From DATELY01 sp035276085 (lineage in GTDB: Bacteria; Pseudomonadota; Gammaproteobacteria; Steroidobacterales; Steroidobacteraceae): a stretch of 64,000 nt of DNA. Location: contig DATELY010000024.1 in NCBI GenBank assembly GCA_035276085.1, positions 54,595-118,594 of the forward strand, given 5' to 3'. How positions within the stretch are numbered: the first letter of the stretch is position 1; each line of letters begins with the position of its first letter. The position numbers and the translations under genes were made by a program. Positions 62,209-64,000 of the stretch are shown one piece after another. The notes under the pieces are model-generated. The model made no database searches and was not told the DNA's origin. It saw only the letters and a list, made by a program, of their open reading frames with translations.

Positions 62209-63111
62209 ATGCTAGAGGGTAAGGTTGTCGTAGTGACGGGTGCGGGTCAGGGCATTGGCGCCGAGATCGCCAAGCTGGCCGCGAAGTACGGGGCGAGCGT
62301 CATCGTCAACGACGTCGGCGTATCGACGGCGGGCGAAGGCGGCGACTCTTCGGTCGCACAGGCTCTGGTCAACGAGATCAAGAAGGCCGGCGGCAAGGCG
62401 GCGCCCAGTGTTCGCAACGTCGCCGATTGGGACGGTGCGCACGGCATCGTCCAGGATGCCATCGATGCATTCGGTCGAGTCGATGTGGTGGTCAACAACG
62501 CCGGCATCGTGCGTGACACGCTGTTCCACAAGATGACGAAAGAAGAGTTCGATGCGGTGGACAGCGTCAACCTGCGTGGCGTGTTCTACGTCTCGCGCGC
62601 CGCAGCACCGCATTTCAAGCAGCAGAACAGCGGCTGCTTCGTGCACATGACCTCCACGAGCGGTCTCATCGGCAATCTCGGTCAGACCAATTACGCGGCA
62701 GCGAAGCTGGGTGTGGCGGGTTTGTCCAAGTGCATTGCGCTCGACATGCAGCGTTTCAACGTGAGCTCCAATGCCATCGCGCCCTTCGCGTGGACGCGCA
62801 TGGTTGCGACCATTCCCGAGACACCGGAGAACATGAAGCGTCTGGAAGTGAATCGTCGCCTCAAGCCCGAGAAGATCGCGCCGTTCGTCGTTGCGCTGGC
62901 GAGCGAGGCAGGTCGCAAGGTCACGGGCCAGATCTTCGGCGTGCGTAACAACGAGATCTACCTCTTCAGCCAGCCGCGTCCGATTCGTTCCGTGCATACG
63001 GCCGAAGGCTGGACGCCGGAGAAGATCATCGAAACGGCAATTCCGGCATTGCAAGCGGATTTCTTCCCGCTGGATCGCTCCAGCGACGTGTTCACCTGGG
63101 ATCCGATCTGA
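62209..63111 (+). CDS. (3R)-hydroxyacyl-CoA dehydrogenase-like SDR
   Basis: 300 residues. MLEGKVVVVTGAGQGIGAEIAKLAAKYGASVIVNDVG is the TGxxxGIG fold with Asp after strand 2 (NAD preference); VVNNAGI, SSxSG-like HMTSTSGLIG and Y-x3-K in NYAAAKLG give the catalytic set. The extended C-terminus (PIRSVHTAEGWTPEKIIETAIPALQADFFPLDRSS) resembles the dehydrogenase half of multifunctional enzyme type 2. GGAG lies 6 bp before the ATG. Ten bp before the MaoC gene: the two together equal a split MFE-2. Substrate class (fatty or steroid side-chain acyl-CoA) is open. Confidence 0.88.
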   Translation: MLEGKVVVVTGAGQGIGAEIAKLAAKYGASVIVNDVGVSTAGEGGDSSVAQALVNEIKKAGGKAAPSVRNVADWDGAHGIVQDAIDAFGRVDVVVNNAGIVRDTLFHKMTKEEFDAVDSVNLRGVFYVSRAAAPHFKQQNSGCFVHMTSTSGLIGNLGQTNYAAAKLGVAGLSKCIALDMQRFNVSSNAIAPFAWTRMVATIPETPENMKRLEVNRRLKPEKIAPFVVALASEAGRKVTGQIFGVRNNEIYLFSQPRPIRSVHTAEGWTPEKIIETAIPALQADFFPLDRSSDVFTWDPI

Positions 63112-63121
63112 GGCGTCGTCC

Positions 63122-63973
63122 ATGAATCTTGAAGCATTGAAGCAGTATCGTTTCGAGCCGAAGCGAGTTGGTTACACGTGGAAGGACACCGCCCTCTACA
63201 ATTTCAGCGTCGGCGGCGGTGCCGACCCGATGGACGAGAAGGAGCTCGGGCTGGTCTATGAGAAGAAGCTGAGCGCGTTACCAACCATTGCTGCTGTGCT
63301 CGCACAGCCCGGCGCGTGGATCGCCAATCCGAAGTTCGAAGTGAACTTTTTAAAGCTGCTGCACGGTGAGCAGACGCTCGATGTGCATCGACCGATCCCG
63401 CCCGAGGGCGAGATCGAAGGTTCCTACGCCGTGCAGGCCGTCATCGACAAGGGCGAGGGCAAGGGCGCGCTGGTTGTCCTCGAAAAGAAGCTGACGGATG
63501 TCGCCAGCGGCCAGCCTCTGTGCACGGTCACGAGCACGCTGTTCCTGCGCGCTGATGGCGGTTGCGGCAGCTTCGGCACGCCGCCGGCGCCACAGCCGGC
63601 AGCCCCGACGACCGGTTTCGCGCCGATCGGCGAAGTGAAGACCGGCGAGCGGTGGGCGTTGCTGTATCGCTTGAACGGTGATCTGAATCCCATCCACATC
63701 GATCCCACCGCGGGCAAGAAGGCAGGCTTCGAGAAGCCGATCCTGCACGGGCTGTGTACCTACGGTGTCGTGGGCTACATCCTCACCCGCGCGTTCTGCG
63801 ACTACGATCCGGCGCGCCTGACGGGTCTCAACGTACGCTTCAGTTCGCCGGTGTATCCCGGCGAGACGATTCGCGTCGAAGGCGTGCGCGAGGGCGGCAA
63901 CGTGTATTTCCAGGCCGTTGTGCCTGAGCGCAATCAGATCGTGTTGAGCAACGGTCTTGCCCGTATTCGCTGA
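63122..63973 (+). CDS. MaoC-type (R)-specific enoyl-CoA hydratase 2
   Basis: 283 residues, double hot-dog. The N-terminal half is RVGYTWKDTALYNFSVGGGADP... with FEVNFLKLLHGEQTLDVHRPIP; the C-terminal half carries the hydratase-2 motif RLNGDLNPIHIDPTAGKKAGFEKPILHGLCTYG with the catalytic Asp and His. It hydrates trans-2-enoyl-CoA to (3R)-hydroxyacyl-CoA, the substrate of the SDR before it. The final 27 bp of the window after its stop show nothing. Confidence 0.93.
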   Translation: MNLEALKQYRFEPKRVGYTWKDTALYNFSVGGGADPMDEKELGLVYEKKLSALPTIAAVLAQPGAWIANPKFEVNFLKLLHGEQTLDVHRPIPPEGEIEGSYAVQAVIDKGEGKGALVVLEKKLTDVASGQPLCTVTSTLFLRADGGCGSFGTPPAPQPAAPTTGFAPIGEVKTGERWALLYRLNGDLNPIHIDPTAGKKAGFEKPILHGLCTYGVVGYILTRAFCDYDPARLTGLNVRFSSPVYPGETIRVEGVREGGNVYFQAVVPERNQIVLSNGLARIR

Positions 63974-64000
63974 TCCAGCGACCAGCAAGGCCCACGCTTG

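Overview
The window is a dense stretch of chromosome from a high-G+C gammaproteobacterium. The gene orders metY-less rimP-nusA-infB-rbfA-truB-rpsO-pnp, smc-zipA-ligA, dksA-gluQ, trpS-scpA-scpB-rluB and serC-serA-pheA-hisC-aroA-cmk-rpsA-ihfB are gammaproteobacterial (ZipA, GluQ, YciK and YciB in particular). Together with PhaR, a fused IcmF mutase and abundant short-word intergenic repeats, they suggest a Xanthomonadales/Nevskiales/Steroidobacter-like lineage; the lineage is inference. No prophage, plasmid, CRISPR array, rRNA or tRNA gene is seen.

Layout. 1-5.2 kb: ligase-associated exonuclease (cut by the window edge), MgtC/DUF4010 membrane protein, UspA, an FAD amine oxidase like protoporphyrinogen oxidase, a TMEM175-type channel and a ribosome hibernation factor. 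5.4-14.4 kb: a promoter, a structured leader with two tandem terminators, then the transcription/translation operon rimP-nusA-infB-rbfA-truB, rpsO and pnp. 14.4-17 kb (minus): phaR, gluQ and a dksA with a histone-H1-like tail. 17.2-23.7 kb: smc, zipA, ligA. 24-26.1 kb (minus): PPIase lipoprotein, bolA, yciI, yciB. 26.2-30.9 kb: yciO, trpS, scpA, scpB, rluB. 31.1-32.7 kb (minus): yciK and a squalene/phytoene-synthase-like protein. 32.9-35.3 kb: a cyanide-insensitive-type bd quinol oxidase. 35.3-38.5 kb (minus): rmuC, ubiG and an amidohydrolase homologue. 38.8-51.7 kb: gyrA, the serine/aromatic/histidine supra-operon, rpsA, ihfB, lapA and a ComEA-like protein. 51.9-55.5 kb: galU, then a membrane-anchored amidase-fold protein paired with an actin/MreB-like ATPase. 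55.6-64 kb: a divergent TetR regulator and an acyl-CoA cluster (IcmF, acyl-CoA dehydrogenase, SDR, MaoC hydratase).

Most genes are housekeeping. The unusual signals are: (1) the amidase-fold plus actin-like gene pair; (2) an mtaD-position amidohydrolase that has lost its metal ligands; (3) an RluB homologue without the catalytic Asp motif; (4) a 204-bp perfectly organised palindromic element between serA and pheA whose end supplies the pheA ribosome binding site; (5) a set of intergenic hairpins built of short tandem words, with the word differing between loci and two of them writing the ends of neighbouring proteins; (6) a structured leader with tandem terminators before rimP; and (7) a TetR-type palindrome lying inside the icmF promoter.
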